In this document: in pieces, positions 18,878-31,836 of the stretch | Layout: each line of letters opens with the position of its first letter | Position numbering within the stretch: position 1 is the first letter of the stretch | NCBI RefSeq assembly: GCF_943737015.1 | Contig: NZ_CALSFP010000001.1 | Location: 1,116,001 to 1,180,000, forward strand | Length of the DNA stretch: 64,000 bases | Source of the DNA: Staphylococcus sp. Marseille-Q5304 | Lineage (GTDB): Bacteria; Bacillota; Bacilli; Staphylococcales; Staphylococcaceae | Direction of reading: 5' to 3' | The notes under the pieces: model-generated | The model's database searches: none | Seen by the model: only the letters and a program-made list of their open reading frames with translations | Told to the model about the DNA's origin: nothing | Position numbers and translations under genes: made by a program

Positions 18878-20104
18878 TTAACGAATAACTTCTTCATCTT
18901 TAATTTCATATTCGCCCGCATCATTACCATAATATTTATTATATCTACGTTTATATAATAAGAATAAATGTGATACAAGTACTTTTAATATAGCATAACC
19001 AGGGATACCTAAAATCACGCCTACAACACCTAATATATTTCCTGCGCTTAATAAGATAAATATAATTGTTAAAGGATGAATTTTTAAAGTTTTCCCCATT
19101 ACATTTGGTGAAATAAAGTGTCCTTCCACAAATTGTACCAAAGTCCAAACCACAACTAATTTAAGCAACATTATAGGTGAAGTGATTAAGGCAATAATGA
19201 TTGCAGGTGAAATGGCAATTGTGGGACCAAGATAAGGTACAACGCTTGTCACTGCTGCAATACACGCTAAAATTAATGAATAATCTAAACCGATAATACT
19301 ATATCCAATAAATAAAAGAATACCTATACAAAATGAAACGATAATTTGACCTTGGATATAAGAACCAACTTGTTCACTCATTTTATCTAATAAATCGTGA
19401 TAATCTTTTCGGAATTTTGGAGGTATCATATTTGTAGAAAATTCTTTAAAACGATGCCCATCTTTTAACATAAAGAATAACACAAATGGTGTGGTAACGA
19501 TCACAACACCGATGTTAACTAATGCTTCCGCAAAGACTTTAACTTTAGAACCAAAATCATTAAAGTAACTTGAAATCATAGATGGTATCTTCTTAGCTAA
19601 CGTATCTAACTGATCTTGAATTTGACCATAAAAATTTGAAATAACAGAGTTTTTAGTCACACTATCAATAAAATCATTTATTTTATCAACGTATGTAGGG
19701 AAATTATTACCAAAACTCTTCAACTGTGTACTAATTAAAGGGATAAGTAAATTAACGGCTAGCGTAATGACCCCTATAATTAATAAGAATAAAATCGTTA
19801 CGCCCCACACTCTTGCAATGTTATATCGTTCCATCAAGTTCACTAACGGGTTAAATAAATAATATAAAATGAGAGAAACGACAATAGGTGCAGCTATCGT
19901 ATTAAAGACAATGATGAAAGGTTTAAAGATATAAGATACTTGGTCAAAAATAAATATCGCAACACCTAGCAATATAAGGATTATTAAACCAAATATTATA
20001 TCTTTACCTCCTAGAAACTTCATAAAGCGGGTTTCTGGAAAACTCAAAGGTAATTTTCCTTTTTTACCTTGTTGATCTTGCTTTGTTTCGTGTTCAGTTG
20101 TCAT
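18878..20104 (-). CDS. AI-2E family (UPF0118) membrane protein
   Basis: This is a polytopic membrane protein of the PerM/YdbI/TqsA-like AI-2E family, whose members export small molecules or act in Na+/H+ exchange. The 408-aa protein has two N-terminal membrane pairs, a long soluble stretch (about residues 130-200) and a C-terminal bundle. The conserved GIPGYAILKVLVSHL and PYLGPTIAISPAII are family signatures. The ATG at 20104 follows AAGGATTGG; an upstream in-frame TTG at 20116 overlaps that site. The substrate is unknown. From memory, in S. aureus mprF stands between this gene and msrA; it is not present here. Confidence 0.85.
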   Translation of the reverse strand: MTTEHETKQDQQGKKGKLPLSFPETRFMKFLGGKDIIFGLIILILLGVAIFIFDQVSYIFKPFIIVFNTIAAPIVVSLILYYLFNPLVNLMERYNIARVWGVTILFLLIIGVITLAVNLLIPLISTQLKSFGNNFPTYVDKINDFIDSVTKNSVISNFYGQIQDQLDTLAKKIPSMISSYFNDFGSKVKVFAEALVNIGVVIVTTPFVLFFMLKDGHRFKEFSTNMIPPKFRKDYHDLLDKMSEQVGSYIQGQIIVSFCIGILLFIGYSIIGLDYSLILACIAAVTSVVPYLGPTIAISPAIIIALITSPIMLLKLVVVWTLVQFVEGHFISPNVMGKTLKIHPLTIIFILLSAGNILGVVGVILGIPGYAILKVLVSHLFLLYKRRYNKYYGNDAGEYEIKDEEVIR

Positions 20105-20436
20105 CAAATTCACCAATCCTTAAATAAATTCTTACTATTACGTCAAAGCAAGGACAAAAGTAATTTAATTTTAGGCTCCGAAAATGGTGCACATATCACA
20201 AATTTCAAATGTCCTAACATCAATATGCTTATTATTTAACATATTTATTAATACACATTCGTATATAAATCTAAACTGACTATTGTAAGTATTATACACT
20301 GTAAAGGTTATATTTAAAAGTTCTATTATAAAACCTTAAACAAACTACGTGGGCATAAACGCCTTAGTCATACTCATTAACGATTTCATTTTTGTCATTT
20401 CTATATAATTAAGCTAAATGGTCAAAATATTATAAA
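20105..20436. other. Upstream region of the AI-2E gene, no gene seen
   Basis: This is AT-rich sequence with no open frame worth calling and no recognised motif, apart from the terminator that follows it. It should contain the AI-2E gene promoter. Confidence 0.5.
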
Positions 20437-20486
20437 AAAAGCGGGATAGAAATCTATATAAAGCCATAGATTTCTAAATCCCGCCA
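20432..20486 (-). terminator. Terminator of the alanine/sodium symporter gene
   Basis: GCGGGAT-AGAAATCTAT pairs with ATAGATTTCT-ATCCCGC across an 8-base loop. A long T run is on the minus strand. Confidence 0.85.
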
Positions 20487-20497
20487 ATTAAACTTTA

Positions 20498-21940
20498 TTA
20501 TTTTTTCATGCCCCAACTTTCAATACCAAATAAATTTATTTCTAAATTTTCTGGTCTAAAGACAGGCTTTCTACCTGCTTTACGTTGTTTGTTGTAATCT
20601 TTCATCACAGCAAATGCAATATTGGATAGACCTATAATTGCGACTAAGTTCACTATAGCCATTAGACCCATAAATAAGTCTGCAGTACTCCAAACAACTT
20701 CAGTTTTAACGACTGCACCAATAAATACTAATACTACAACTAGACATCTGAAAATGAATAGGATTACTTTATTACCAGACAAGAATTCAATATTTGATTG
20801 TCCGTAATAATAATTACCAACTACAGATGAAAACGCAAATAATGTAATTGCAACGGTTAAGAAAATACCACCGCCACTACCTAAATGCTCATTTAAAGCT
20901 GATTGCGTAACGGCTACACCTTGTGGTGCTTTTTCACCGAACTTCAATCCAGAATATAGTAAAATCATAATCGCTGTTGATGTACAAACAAGCATAGTAT
21001 CAAAGAATACACCTAAAGATTGAATTAAACCTTGTTTTACAGGGTGTGGCACTGCTGCAGTTGCTGCTGCATTAGGTGCAGAACCCATACCAGCTTCATT
21101 TGAGAATAAACCACGTTTTACCCCTTGTAATATAGTAGCACCAATCGTACCACCTGTTACTTGTTCTAGACCAAATGCGCTCTTAATAATAGTTAAAATC
21201 ATAGGAATAATTTGGTCAAAATTTAATAATAAAATAACGACAACGATTAAAATATATAAAAGTGCCATAACAGGTACGATTACGGATGATAATTTAGCAA
21301 TACTTCTTACACCACCAAAAATTATGATGGCAGTAAATACTGCTAAAACAATACCAGTGATAAAAGGACTAACGTGATATTGTGTCTTTAATGACTCTGC
21401 AATTGTATTAGACTGTACCGTATTAAAAACAAACGCGAAAGTAACAGTAATTAAAACCGCAAATACAATACCTAACCATTTTTGATTTAAGCCTTTAGTT
21501 ATGTAATAAGCAGGGCCTCCACGGAAACCACCATCTTTGTCAGGTACTTTATACACTTGTGCTAAAGTTGCTTCAATAAAAGCACTGGCTGCACCAATTA
21601 ATGCAATAATCCACATCCAAAATACAGCCCCAGGTCCACCTAGTACAATTGCAGTTGCAACACCGGCTATATTTCCGGTACCAACACGAGATGCTGCACT
21701 GATTGCGAACGCTTGGAATGGAGCAATACCTTTCTTACCATTGTCTAAAGTTTCCGGTTTCTCACCCACAGCACGGAACATTTCTGGAAATGTTCGAATT
21801 TGAACAAATTTAGAGCTGATCGTGAAAAATATCCCTGCTGTTAATAACAGACCAATGAGGTATTGCGACCATATTAAATCATTCCCGACTTGGACAAATG
21901 CTTTGAACCAACCAGGAATTAAACTATCAAAATCTTTCAA
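20498..21940 (-). CDS. alsT: Sodium:alanine/glycine symporter, AGCS family (AlsT-like)
   Basis: AGCS transporters bring in alanine, glycine or glutamine with Na+. The protein has about eleven membrane spans. It shows the family blocks SRVGTGNIAGVATAIVLGGP, GAASAFIEATLAQVYK, GGPAYYI and KRGLFSNEAGMGSAPNAAAT. I prefer the TTG at 21940, 6 bp after AGAGGG, giving MKDFDSLIPGW at the N-terminus; an ATG five codons earlier (21955) has only a weak site. It is single-gene with its own terminator. The substrate cannot be decided by sequence. Confidence 0.9.
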   Translation of the reverse strand: MKDFDSLIPGWFKAFVQVGNDLIWSQYLIGLLLTAGIFFTISSKFVQIRTFPEMFRAVGEKPETLDNGKKGIAPFQAFAISAASRVGTGNIAGVATAIVLGGPGAVFWMWIIALIGAASAFIEATLAQVYKVPDKDGGFRGGPAYYITKGLNQKWLGIVFAVLITVTFAFVFNTVQSNTIAESLKTQYHVSPFITGIVLAVFTAIIIFGGVRSIAKLSSVIVPVMALLYILIVVVILLLNFDQIIPMILTIIKSAFGLEQVTGGTIGATILQGVKRGLFSNEAGMGSAPNAAATAAVPHPVKQGLIQSLGVFFDTMLVCTSTAIMILLYSGLKFGEKAPQGVAVTQSALNEHLGSGGGIFLTVAITLFAFSSVVGNYYYGQSNIEFLSGNKVILFIFRCLVVVLVFIGAVVKTEVVWSTADLFMGLMAIVNLVAIIGLSNIAFAVMKDYNKQRKAGRKPVFRPENLEINLFGIESWGMKK

Positions 21941-22181
21941 GTAAATCCCTCTCATCTCTTCATTTAAATTTTTATATAAGCAAGAGACTTAAAGCTATTA
22001 GGTAAATCGTCTTAAGATAACATACCTAATATAAACAAATTAAAAATCTACCGTCATTTAAAACGTTCAGAATTTAAATTTATTTCCACACTATAAATCT
22101 CTTGATTTCTTAAATATAGATGTACTTAAATGATATTTTATCACTAAATCAGTGTATTGACTAATTAATTTTTAAAAGCAA

Positions 22182-24580
22182 CTATTTTACGGTTAATTGT
22201 TCAACTTCTCCAAATTCATTTATATCTACAACAAAGCTACCATTCGTGTATTGTTCAGAAAGATGAATGCTATTAATTTCGCCTGTTTCTTGTTGATCTT
22301 TAGAGTAAAGTGTATACTGCGTATGCTCAGGAGTAACAACTTCAGCCGCAACAATTCTATGAGGCGCTTTCTTTAACTCTTTCAATAACGTAATACCACG
22401 TTGGGCACGTTTAGCGACTTGTAATACTTTAAAACTTATACGTTTCAGCGCACCGCGTTGTGTCGCCATTAAAATAGTTTGTCCCTCTTCTACTAATTGT
22501 GTCATCACTACATGGTCGCCATCCTTTAAATTAATAGATTTAACACCAGCCGCTCTTAATCCAGTATCAGACAATTCATCGCTCATATATGTGAGTGACA
22601 TACCTTTGTTCGTGAGCACTGTAATCAATTGTGATGAATCGATACGCATTACATTGAGCAATTCATCACCTTGCTTTAATTTCATTGCAATAAGTGGTTT
22701 ATTAAAACGTGATGTTTTAAACATTGAGACATTGCTTTTCTTAATCATGCCATTACGTGTCGCAAGGATATAATATGCATCTGTCTCAAATTGACGTTCA
22801 AACTGCATATCAATGACGTATTCGTCCTCGTCTATTGAAACGATTTGTGAAACGTGTTGACCTAACTCTTTCCATTTTACTTCAGCCAATTTATGCACAG
22901 GAATAAACAAATAACGTCCTTTATTCGTAAATATTAACACAGTATCTAGTGTGTTCACTTCCGCATGTCTAAACAATGCATCACCAGATTTAACACCTAC
23001 CTCTTCAACACCACTGGCATTGTAACTGCGTAAAGAAGTACGTTTAATATAACCATGATTTGTCATACTCACGATTACGTTTTCACTAGGAACCATAACT
23101 TCTTTATCGATTTTAATTTCTTCAATTTCAGCTTCAATTGTTGAAAGTCTGTCTTGTTTAAAACGCTTTCTAATATCAGAAAGTTCTTCTTTGATAACAT
23201 TTAATAATGCGTCATGATTATCTAAAATATTTCTAAGTTTATCTATTAATGCCTTTAGTTCATCATGTTCTTCTCTTAGTTGAACAATATCCGTATTTGT
23301 TAAACGGTATAATTGTAACGTTACAATCGCTTCAGCTTGTGCGTCTGTAAAATCAAATTCATCAACTAAATTGACTTTAGCATCTTGTTTATTTTTTGAA
23401 TTTCTAATAATGTGAATCACTTCGTCAAGTACAGATAAAGCTTTCATTAAACCTTCAACGATGTGCATTCTACTCTCAGCTTGATCTAGTTCATGACGAG
23501 TACGTCTTGTAACAACATCAATTTGATGATTTAAATAACTATCGATGATTTCACGAATACCCATTAATTTTGGTCGTCCGTCACTAATCGCAACCATATT
23601 AAAGTTATATGCTACTTGTAAATCAGTATTTTTATACAAGTAATTTGCTACGGATTCACTATTTACATCTTTTTTCAATTCAATAGCGATACGTAACCCT
23701 GTGCGATCGGTTTCATCTCGTACTTCAACAATGCCATCAACTTTTTTATCCGCACGGAGCTCATCAATCTTTTTAACAAGGGAACTTTTATTAACTTCAT
23801 ACGGAACTTCAGTCACTACTAATTCTTTTCTACCATTTCGTAATGTTTCAACATCAACTTTAGAACGTACGATAATCTTACCTTTACCAGTTTCATACGC
23901 TTTCTTAATTCCATTTACACCTTGAATAATACCACCAGTTGGAAAGTCTGGTCCCTTCACATATTTCATTAATTGATTAACAGTAATGTCAGGGTTATCA
24001 ATATATTTTAACGTCGCTTGAATAACTTCAGCTAAGTTATGTGGTGGAATATCTGTCGCATACCCAGAAGAAATTCCTGTACTACCATTAATTAATAACT
24101 GAGGTAGTCTCGCAGGTAATACCATAGGTTCAGTTGTCGTATCATCATAGTTAGGCATAAATGGTACAGTATCTTTATTAATATCTCTTAGCAGTTCAGC
24201 AGAAATTTTACTTAATTTAGCTTCAGTATAACGCATCGCTGCAGCTGGATCGTTATCAATACTACCATTGTTACCTTGCATTTCAATTAATACATGACGT
24301 AGTTTCCAGTCTTGACTAAGACGTACCATTGCATCATAAACAGATGTGTCACCATGAGGGTGATACTGTCCGATAACATCACCGACAGATTTCGCACTTT
24401 TTCGGAAACCTTTATCATACGTATTCCCACTTGAATACATCGCGTATAAAATGCGTCGTTGAACAGGTTTAAGTCCATCACGGACATCAGGTAGTGCACG
24501 TTCTTGAATGATGTATTTACTATATCTACCAAATCGGTCGCCTATGACATCCTCTAGCGACAAATCTTGAATTATTTCAC

Positions 24581-24584
<4 letters not shown>
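22182..24584 (-). CDS. parC: DNA topoisomerase IV subunit A
   Basis: ParC (GrlA) cuts and rejoins DNA in the decatenation of daughter chromosomes. The 800-aa length is standard. The active-site Tyr119 lies in [11 protein letters not shown], followed by the coiled-coil tower region and C-terminal beta-pinwheel blades. In the quinolone-resistance region [12 protein letters not shown], residue 80 is Thr and residue 84 is Asp, where S. aureus has Ser and Glu. These are conservative and are not the usual resistance changes. It overlaps parE by 4 bp, so the two subunits are co-translated. Confidence 0.97.
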
Positions 24585-26575
<1,991 letters not shown>

Positions 26576-26597
26576 TGTCAATCGTTTCGCCCTCCTA

Positions 26598-26611
26598 CAA
26601 ACGTACGTTCG
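26598..26611 (-). promoter_or_regulatory. LexA-like box before parE
   Basis: CGAACGTACGTTTG on the minus strand matches GAAC-N4-GTTC with one change in the last position. It sits directly above the parE ribosome binding site. SOS control of parEC has been described in S. aureus, as I recall. Confidence 0.55.
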
Positions 26612-26773
26612 TTTTTAAAACCATACAATAGTTATTTTTATATAAAACTTACTAAAATGCAAGCATCAAATTAATATTTAAGTTAAACTATAAAATGTGA
26701 GAAATTTATTCGTATATCGTCGTTCAAATGTGATAAAATGAATTTAATGTCATTAAAGGATGTGTGATTAAAT

Positions 26774-27382
26774 ATGATGATTGCAGTCATGTTAATACTC
26801 AGTTACCTCGTTGGTGCTTTTCCAAGTGGCTTTGTTGTAGGTAAATTATTTTACAAAAAAGATATTAGACAATTGGGGAGCAAAAATACAGGTGCAACGA
26901 ATAGTTTCAGAGTACTAGGTAAACCGGCAGGATTTTTAGTGACTTTCCTAGATATGTTTAAAGGTTTTATTGTAGTATTCTTCCCTTTATGGTTCCCTAT
27001 ACACGCAGATGGCCCAGTTAGTTCATTCTTTACAAACGGACTTATTGTTGGTGTATTCGCTATTGCGGGACATGTTTATCCTATATATTTAGGATTTAAA
27101 GGTGGTAAAGCAGTTGCAACAAGTGCAGGCGTAATATTCGGTGTTAATCCAATATTATTATTAATACTTGTAGGTATATTCTTTATTATTCTATATTTAA
27201 CAAAATACGTTTCACTATCTAGTATTACCGCAACGATTTGCTGTGTCATTGGCGCATTATTAATTCGAGACTATATTCTAGTACTCGTTAGCTTTGGCGT
27301 TGGATTGTTATTAATCATACGCCATCGTACAAACATCGTTAGAATCTTTAAAGGTGAAGAGCCTAAGATCAAATGGATGTAA
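26774..27382 (+). CDS. plsY: Acyl-phosphate glycerol-3-phosphate acyltransferase
   Basis: PlsY is the membrane enzyme that acylates glycerol-3-phosphate with acyl-phosphate made by PlsX, the first step of phospholipid synthesis. The 202-aa protein has five hydrophobic spans. The three conserved loops are seen: [16 protein letters not shown] (about residues 36-51), [18 protein letters not shown], and a third with the HRTNI motif near the end. It is divergent from parE, as in Bacillus and other staphylococci. A strong terminator follows. Confidence 0.96.
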   Translation: MMIAVMLILSYLVGAFPSGFVVGKLFYKKDIRQLGSKNTGATNSFRVLGKPAGFLVTFLDMFKGFIVVFFPLWFPIHADGPVSSFFTNGLIVGVFAIAGHVYPIYLGFKGGKAVATSAGVIFGVNPILLLILVGIFFIILYLTKYVSLSSITATICCVIGALLIRDYILVLVSFGVGLLLIIRHRTNIVRIFKGEEPKIKWM

Positions 27383-27435
27383 ATAAATTTAAAGATATTA
27401 ACAGAGAAAGTGCATTGAGCACGCATCTAATTATG

Positions 27436-27465
27436 GCTGGAACATATATTTGTTCCAGCTTTTTT
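27436..27465 (+). terminator. Terminator of plsY
   Basis: GCTGGAACA (27436-27444) pairs with TGTTCCAGC (27451-27459) and a run of T follows on the plus strand. Confidence 0.85.
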
Positions 27466-27786
27466 GTACTCTATAAGAAATAAATTAAAGGTCAGGCATA
27501 AAACCAATAAGTTACTATTAACCAATCTAAGTTCAATACTTACCACTTAATAATACAAAAATTATTTTATAACTTTTCCTTTACATCAATTATACGCCTT
27601 TTACTTTTATAAAAACAAGATAAATTTATTTTATTATTAATAATCAAGTTGAATTGACTTATTATAAAAGTGCACAATTTTAATGTTAAAATAGTTCATA
27701 ACGGGTATGGATATAAATAATGTATTTCATATAGTAAGTGTTCAAAAATATTACGCTACTATAGCGAAAGGAGACTGTATAACGTC
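27466..27786. other. Spacer between plsY and the IscA-like gene
   Basis: The stretch is very AT-rich and holds no gene. It should carry the promoter of the next gene, and AAAGGAGA at its end is that gene's ribosome binding site. Nothing else was recognised. Confidence 0.5.
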
Positions 27787-28083
27787 ATGAATATAGAATT
27801 ATCAGATGAAGCAGTAAAATGGTTCAAAGATGAATTAGAATTGCCAGAAGAAGGTAAAGTGTTGTTATTTTACGTAAGATACGGTGGCGAATTCCAGTTA
27901 AAACAAGGATTCAGCCCAGCATTCACTGTAGATAAAAGAGAAGACATTGAAATTGGTTTTGAGAATGAATTTAATGGGTTGAACATTGCTATTGCTGAGA
28001 AAGACTTATGGTACTTCGAGGACAATCACCTTTATATAGATGTAAATGATTCCATTGATGAAATTGCGTATAGCACTAAATAA
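27787..28083 (+). CDS. HesB/YadR/YfhF-family protein (IscA-like, no cysteine motif)
   Basis: The 98-aa protein has the fold pattern of the A-type iron-sulfur carrier superfamily (beginning [17 protein letters not shown]). It lacks the Cys residues that bind clusters in IscA or SufA, and it contains no cysteine at all. It resembles Bacillus YneR, which also lies near plsY (yneS) and parE, so this is a conserved neighbourhood. It is therefore unlikely to be a classical cluster carrier, and its function is unknown. The ATG at 27787 follows GAAAGGAGA. Confidence 0.8.
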   Translation: MNIELSDEAVKWFKDELELPEEGKVLLFYVRYGGEFQLKQGFSPAFTVDKREDIEIGFENEFNGLNIAIAEKDLWYFEDNHLYIDVNDSIDEIAYSTK

Positions 28084-28116
28084 TAAATCTTAAGAAAATA
28101 TAATTGATCATATAAA

Positions 28117-28164
28117 GAGGAGCTGGATAGAATCTTAAATTTTTAAGATTCTATCCAGCTCCTC
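28117..28164. terminator. Long perfect hairpin between two convergent genes
   Basis: Two 24-base arms (28117-28140 and 28141-28164) are complementary at all but one pair, beginning GAGGAGCTGGATAGAATC. It sits between the IscA-like and thioesterase stops and has T/A-rich flanks, so it should act in both directions. Confidence 0.85.
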
Positions 28165-28173
28165 ATTTTACAG

Positions 28174-28629
28174 TTATTTTGTTACTTCGTAAGTTTCCCC
28201 TGCTTTGTTTCTTTTTTCAATTTCCTGGTATTTCTCATGCCATTCAGGGAAATATTTATCTAGTCGAATAGGTTTAAAATCACTTTTCTTAATACATGTA
28301 AGCGTCGTTGAACCTGTTGTAGCAAGCTCCCCTGCTTCATTATATATTTCATAGCGATAGCAGGATCTCAAACGAGAATATTTTTCTACCCATGTTTTTA
28401 TTTTGACCTTTTCAGGATATGTAATGGATTTAATATACTTAATATCTAAATCTGTTACTGGTGAAATAATGCCACTATCTTCCATGTCTTTATAACTAAA
28501 TCCTAATTTATAAATATAGTCTGTTCTAGCTACTTCAAACCAAGTAGGATAGTTACCATGATAAATAAACCCCATTTGATCCGTTTCCTGATAACGAGAT
28601 TCAATTTCTGTAATACTGTAAATCATCAT
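28174..28629 (-). CDS. Acyl-CoA thioesterase, hotdog fold (YbgC/YneP type)
   Basis: The 151-aa protein is of the 4HBT thioesterase family. The catalytic-site pattern YQETDQMGFIYHGNYPTWFE (about residues 13-32), with the Asp and the following HGNY, is typical. It resembles Bacillus YneP, which likewise lies near yneR and plsY. Substrates are probably acyl-CoA, but chain length cannot be told. GAGG precedes two adjacent ATGs (28629 and 28626), so the start may be one codon later. It is single-gene. Confidence 0.85.
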   Translation of the reverse strand: MMIYSITEIESRYQETDQMGFIYHGNYPTWFEVARTDYIYKLGFSYKDMEDSGIISPVTDLDIKYIKSITYPEKVKIKTWVEKYSRLRSCYRYEIYNEAGELATTGSTTLTCIKKSDFKPIRLDKYFPEWHEKYQEIEKRNKAGETYEVTK

Positions 28630-28714
28630 TTATTCCTCTTTTCAAACATCTTTGCTATTAGCAATATTAACATACAACGTGAAAAATACAGAAACTTTAT
28701 CGCTCACATAATAA

Positions 28715-28750
28715 AATAAAGGCTAGGACAATGTTTGCCCTAGCCTTATT
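28715..28750 (-). terminator. Terminator of acnA
   Basis: AATAAAGGCTAGG pairs with CCTAGCCTTATT, with A/T-rich flanks on both sides, just below the acnA stop. Confidence 0.8.
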
Positions 28751-28775
28751 TATAGATATAATTTCAAAATATATC

Positions 28776-31481
28776 TTATGAGTTAGCTAATTTCTTTCTT
28801 AGAACAAGTTGTAAGATACCACCGTGACGATAGTAATCTAATTCAACGTTTGAATCGAAACGAGCAATAGCTTCGAATTCTACAACTTCACCACTATCTT
28901 TCTTAGCTTGGACTTTAATTAAGTCATGTGGTTTCACATCTTCAGTAATTTCTACTGAGATTTCTTCTGTACCGTCAAGGCCTAAGCTATCTGCTGATTC
29001 GCCATCTTTAAATTGTAATGGTAATACACCCATCATAACTAAGTTTGAACGGTGAATTCTTTCATAGCTTTGAGCGATAACTGTTTTAACACCTAATAAG
29101 TTTGTACCTTTAGCTGCCCAGTCACGAGAAGAACCCATACCGTAATCGTTACCAGCTAGTACTACTAAACCAGTGCCATCTTCTTTATATTTCATAGCTG
29201 CATCGTAGATAGGCATTTGTTCACCAGTTGGCCAGTAAGTAGTAAATCCACCTTCTGTACCTGGAGCTAATTGGTTCTTAATACGAATATTAGCAAATGT
29301 ACCACGTACCATTACTTCATGGTTACCACGACGTGAACCATAAGAGTTGAACTGACGAATAGGTACATTGTGATCTAATAAATATTTACCTGCTGGTGTA
29401 TCTTTACCAATCGCACCTGCTGGAGAAATATGGTCAGTTGTCACTGAATCACCGAATTTACCCATTACACGTAAACCATTTAATGGTTCGATAGTGCCAG
29501 GTTCTTTAGACATATCTTGGAAGAATGTTGGGTTTTGGATGTAAGTAGATTCAGGATCAAAGTCGTAAAGTGGACGATCAGTAACATCGATTTCATTCCA
29601 CATTTCGTTGTTGTTGTATACAGTTTCATATTCTTCTTTGAATAATTGTGGTGTAACTGCATTATCAACTGTATCTGCAACTTCTTTAATTGATGGCCAG
29701 ATATCTTTAAGGTAAACATCTTCGCCGTCTTTACCTTTACCTAATGGTTCGTTTTGTAAGTCGATATCTACAGTTCCCGCTAAAGCATACGCTACTACTA
29801 ATTGCGGTGATGCTAAGTAGTTCGCTTTTACTAATGGATGGATACGACCTTCGAAGTTACGGTTACCAGATAATACTGAAGTAACAAGTAAGTCTTCGTC
29901 AGCAATTGCTTTTTCAATTTCTTCCATCAATGGACCTGAGTTACCGATACAAGTTGTACAACCGTAACCAACTAAGTTAAATCCAAGTTGATCTAAATAA
30001 GTTTGTAAACCTGAATCTCTTAGGTAACCTGTAACAACTTTTGAACCAGGTGCTAGTGATGTTTTTACGAAATCAGGTACTTCTAAGCCTTTTTCTACAG
30101 CTTTTTTCGCTACTAATCCTGCACCTAACATTACATATGGGTTAGATGTATTAGTACATGACGTAATTGCGGCAATCGCAATGTCACCTGTTTTCATTGT
30201 TGAAGTATGACCGTCATTGAATTTGATTTCTGCAGTCTTATCAAATTCTTCTTCTGTTAATCCATGTCCTTGGTTACCAGCTGGAGCTGTAACTGATTTT
30301 TCGAATTCTTCTTTCATATCACTTAAGAAGATTAAATCTTGTGGACGTTTTGGACCTGATAATGAAGCTTCTACAGTAGATAAATCTAAATCAACAACGT
30401 CAGTATATTCTGGTTCGTCATTATCTACAGTAAAGAACATATCATTTTCAGTTAAGTATGTTTTTACAAGATCGATTTGTTCATCAGAACGACCTGTTAA
30501 ACGCATATATTTTAATGCTTCTTCATCAACTGGGAAGAAACCACAAGTAGCACCATATTCTGGAGCCATGTTAGCAATTGTTGCACGGTCAGCTAATGGT
30601 AAGTGTTGTACACCAGGACCGAAGAATTCAACAAATTTACCAACTACGCCTTTTTTACGTAATTCTTGAGTTACGCGTAATGCTAAGTCAGTAGCTGTAG
30701 AACCTTGTGGTAATGCGTTAGTTAATCTTACACCAATAACTTCTGGAATTGGGAAATATGAAGGTTGTCCAAGCATACCTGCTTCGGCTTCGATACCGCC
30801 GACACCCCAACCTAATACACCAAGACCGTTAATCATAGTTGTATGAGAGTCAGTACCTACAAGTGTATCTGGGAAAGCAACTGTTTCACCTTCGTCTTCA
30901 CGTGCGTGAACAACATTTGCTAAATACTCTAAGTTAACTTGGTGTACGATACCTGTTGCAGGTGGTACAGCGCTATAGTTATTAAATGCTTTTGTAGCCC
31001 AGTTTAAGAATTGGTAACGTTCATAGTTTCTTTCGAATTCTAATTTCATGTTACGTTCTAATGCATCTGGGTTTGCGTAACTATCAACTTGTACAGAGTG
31101 GTCGATAACTAAGTCAACTGGTACTTCTGGGTTGATTTTGTTTAAGTCCCCACCTACGTCGTTCATAGCTTTACGTAATGAAGCTAAATCAACTACGGCT
31201 GGAACACCAGTGAAGTCTTGTAAAATAACTCGTGAAGGTTTGAATGGTACTTCGCCCTTAGAACCCTCAGCAAAGTTAGATAATGATTTAATATGTTCAT
31301 CAGTAATTACAAAGCCATCTTCTTGTCTTAACACAGATTCTAAAAGAACTCTGATTGAATATGGCAATTTAGAAATTTTAGTCAAACCTTGTTCTTCTAA
31401 AGTTTTTAAATCATAGTAAGTATACGATTTACCATTAAGGTCGAACGACTTTTTAGCTTGTTGCTTAATATTAGAAGCCAT
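28776..31481 (-). CDS. acnA: Aconitate hydratase
   Basis: Aconitase interconverts citrate and isocitrate in the TCA cycle. The 901-aa length is typical of the AcnA/IRP type. The [4Fe-4S] ligands are seen as Cys in TSCTNTSNP (about residue 444) and the pair in [14 protein letters not shown] (about residue 510). [21 protein letters not shown] and [15 protein letters not shown] are the domain signatures. Members without cluster can bind iron-responsive mRNAs. The ATG at 31481 follows AGGGGGAA. A Fur-like box lies about 180 bp upstream. Confidence 0.97.
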   Translation of the reverse strand: MASNIKQQAKKSFDLNGKSYTYYDLKTLEEQGLTKISKLPYSIRVLLESVLRQEDGFVITDEHIKSLSNFAEGSKGEVPFKPSRVILQDFTGVPAVVDLASLRKAMNDVGGDLNKINPEVPVDLVIDHSVQVDSYANPDALERNMKLEFERNYERYQFLNWATKAFNNYSAVPPATGIVHQVNLEYLANVVHAREDEGETVAFPDTLVGTDSHTTMINGLGVLGWGVGGIEAEAGMLGQPSYFPIPEVIGVRLTNALPQGSTATDLALRVTQELRKKGVVGKFVEFFGPGVQHLPLADRATIANMAPEYGATCGFFPVDEEALKYMRLTGRSDEQIDLVKTYLTENDMFFTVDNDEPEYTDVVDLDLSTVEASLSGPKRPQDLIFLSDMKEEFEKSVTAPAGNQGHGLTEEEFDKTAEIKFNDGHTSTMKTGDIAIAAITSCTNTSNPYVMLGAGLVAKKAVEKGLEVPDFVKTSLAPGSKVVTGYLRDSGLQTYLDQLGFNLVGYGCTTCIGNSGPLMEEIEKAIADEDLLVTSVLSGNRNFEGRIHPLVKANYLASPQLVVAYALAGTVDIDLQNEPLGKGKDGEDVYLKDIWPSIKEVADTVDNAVTPQLFKEEYETVYNNNEMWNEIDVTDRPLYDFDPESTYIQNPTFFQDMSKEPGTIEPLNGLRVMGKFGDSVTTDHISPAGAIGKDTPAGKYLLDHNVPIRQFNSYGSRRGNHEVMVRGTFANIRIKNQLAPGTEGGFTTYWPTGEQMPIYDAAMKYKEDGTGLVVLAGNDYGMGSSRDWAAKGTNLLGVKTVIAQSYERIHRSNLVMMGVLPLQFKDGESADSLGLDGTEEISVEITEDVKPHDLIKVQAKKDSGEVVEFEAIARFDSNVELDYYRHGGILQLVLRKKLANS

Positions 31482-31659
31482 AATATTCCCCCTGAAAATT
31501 TTTAAAATATAAAGTTGTTACCTAAATTGTATAATTATATAACGTTTAAAACAACTGAATTACCTAAGAAACTATGTATTTTTGTATTTGAATTTTAAAT
31601 AGGTACATATAACAAAAACTTATCACTAATCATGTGTGTAATAAGTTATTATTATTAAT

Positions 31660-31674
31660 TGATAATCATTTTCA
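31660..31674. promoter_or_regulatory. Fur-like box upstream of acnA
   Basis: TGATAATCATTTTCA matches the 7-1-7 Fur consensus TGATAATNATTATCA at 14 of 15 positions. It lies between acnA and the terminator of the BCCT gene, so acnA is the only candidate target. Confidence 0.45.
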
Positions 31675-31757
31675 GTTAAATAATAAATGATGCTGCTTTA
31701 ATTTCTTTGAAACTGAACTTTTACATTTTGATTTTTGATTATTTTAAGTATTGGTAT

Positions 31758-31797
31758 AAAAAAATCCTAGAAGATTAAAGTAATCTTCTAGGATTTC
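31758..31797 (-). terminator. Terminator of the BCCT transporter gene
   Basis: A 16-bp stem AAATCCTAGAAGATTA/TAATCTTCTAGGATTT has a 3-base loop. A T7 run follows on the minus strand. The 31482-31836 spacer holds only this hairpin, the Fur-like site and the acnA promoter region. Confidence 0.85.
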
Positions 31798-31836
31798 TCT
31801 ATTAGAATCTAGGATCTTCCCAGTCTCATTAAGTTA

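Noticed and set aside
27117..28164. Mobile element ends flanking the IscA-like gene
   Set aside because: The hairpins at 27436 and 28117 are unrelated in sequence and explained as terminators; no transposase or target duplication is present.
30217..30669. 150-codon frame opposite acnA
   Set aside because: It is antisense to the well-conserved aconitase gene, and its Ser-rich product is typical of a shadow frame.
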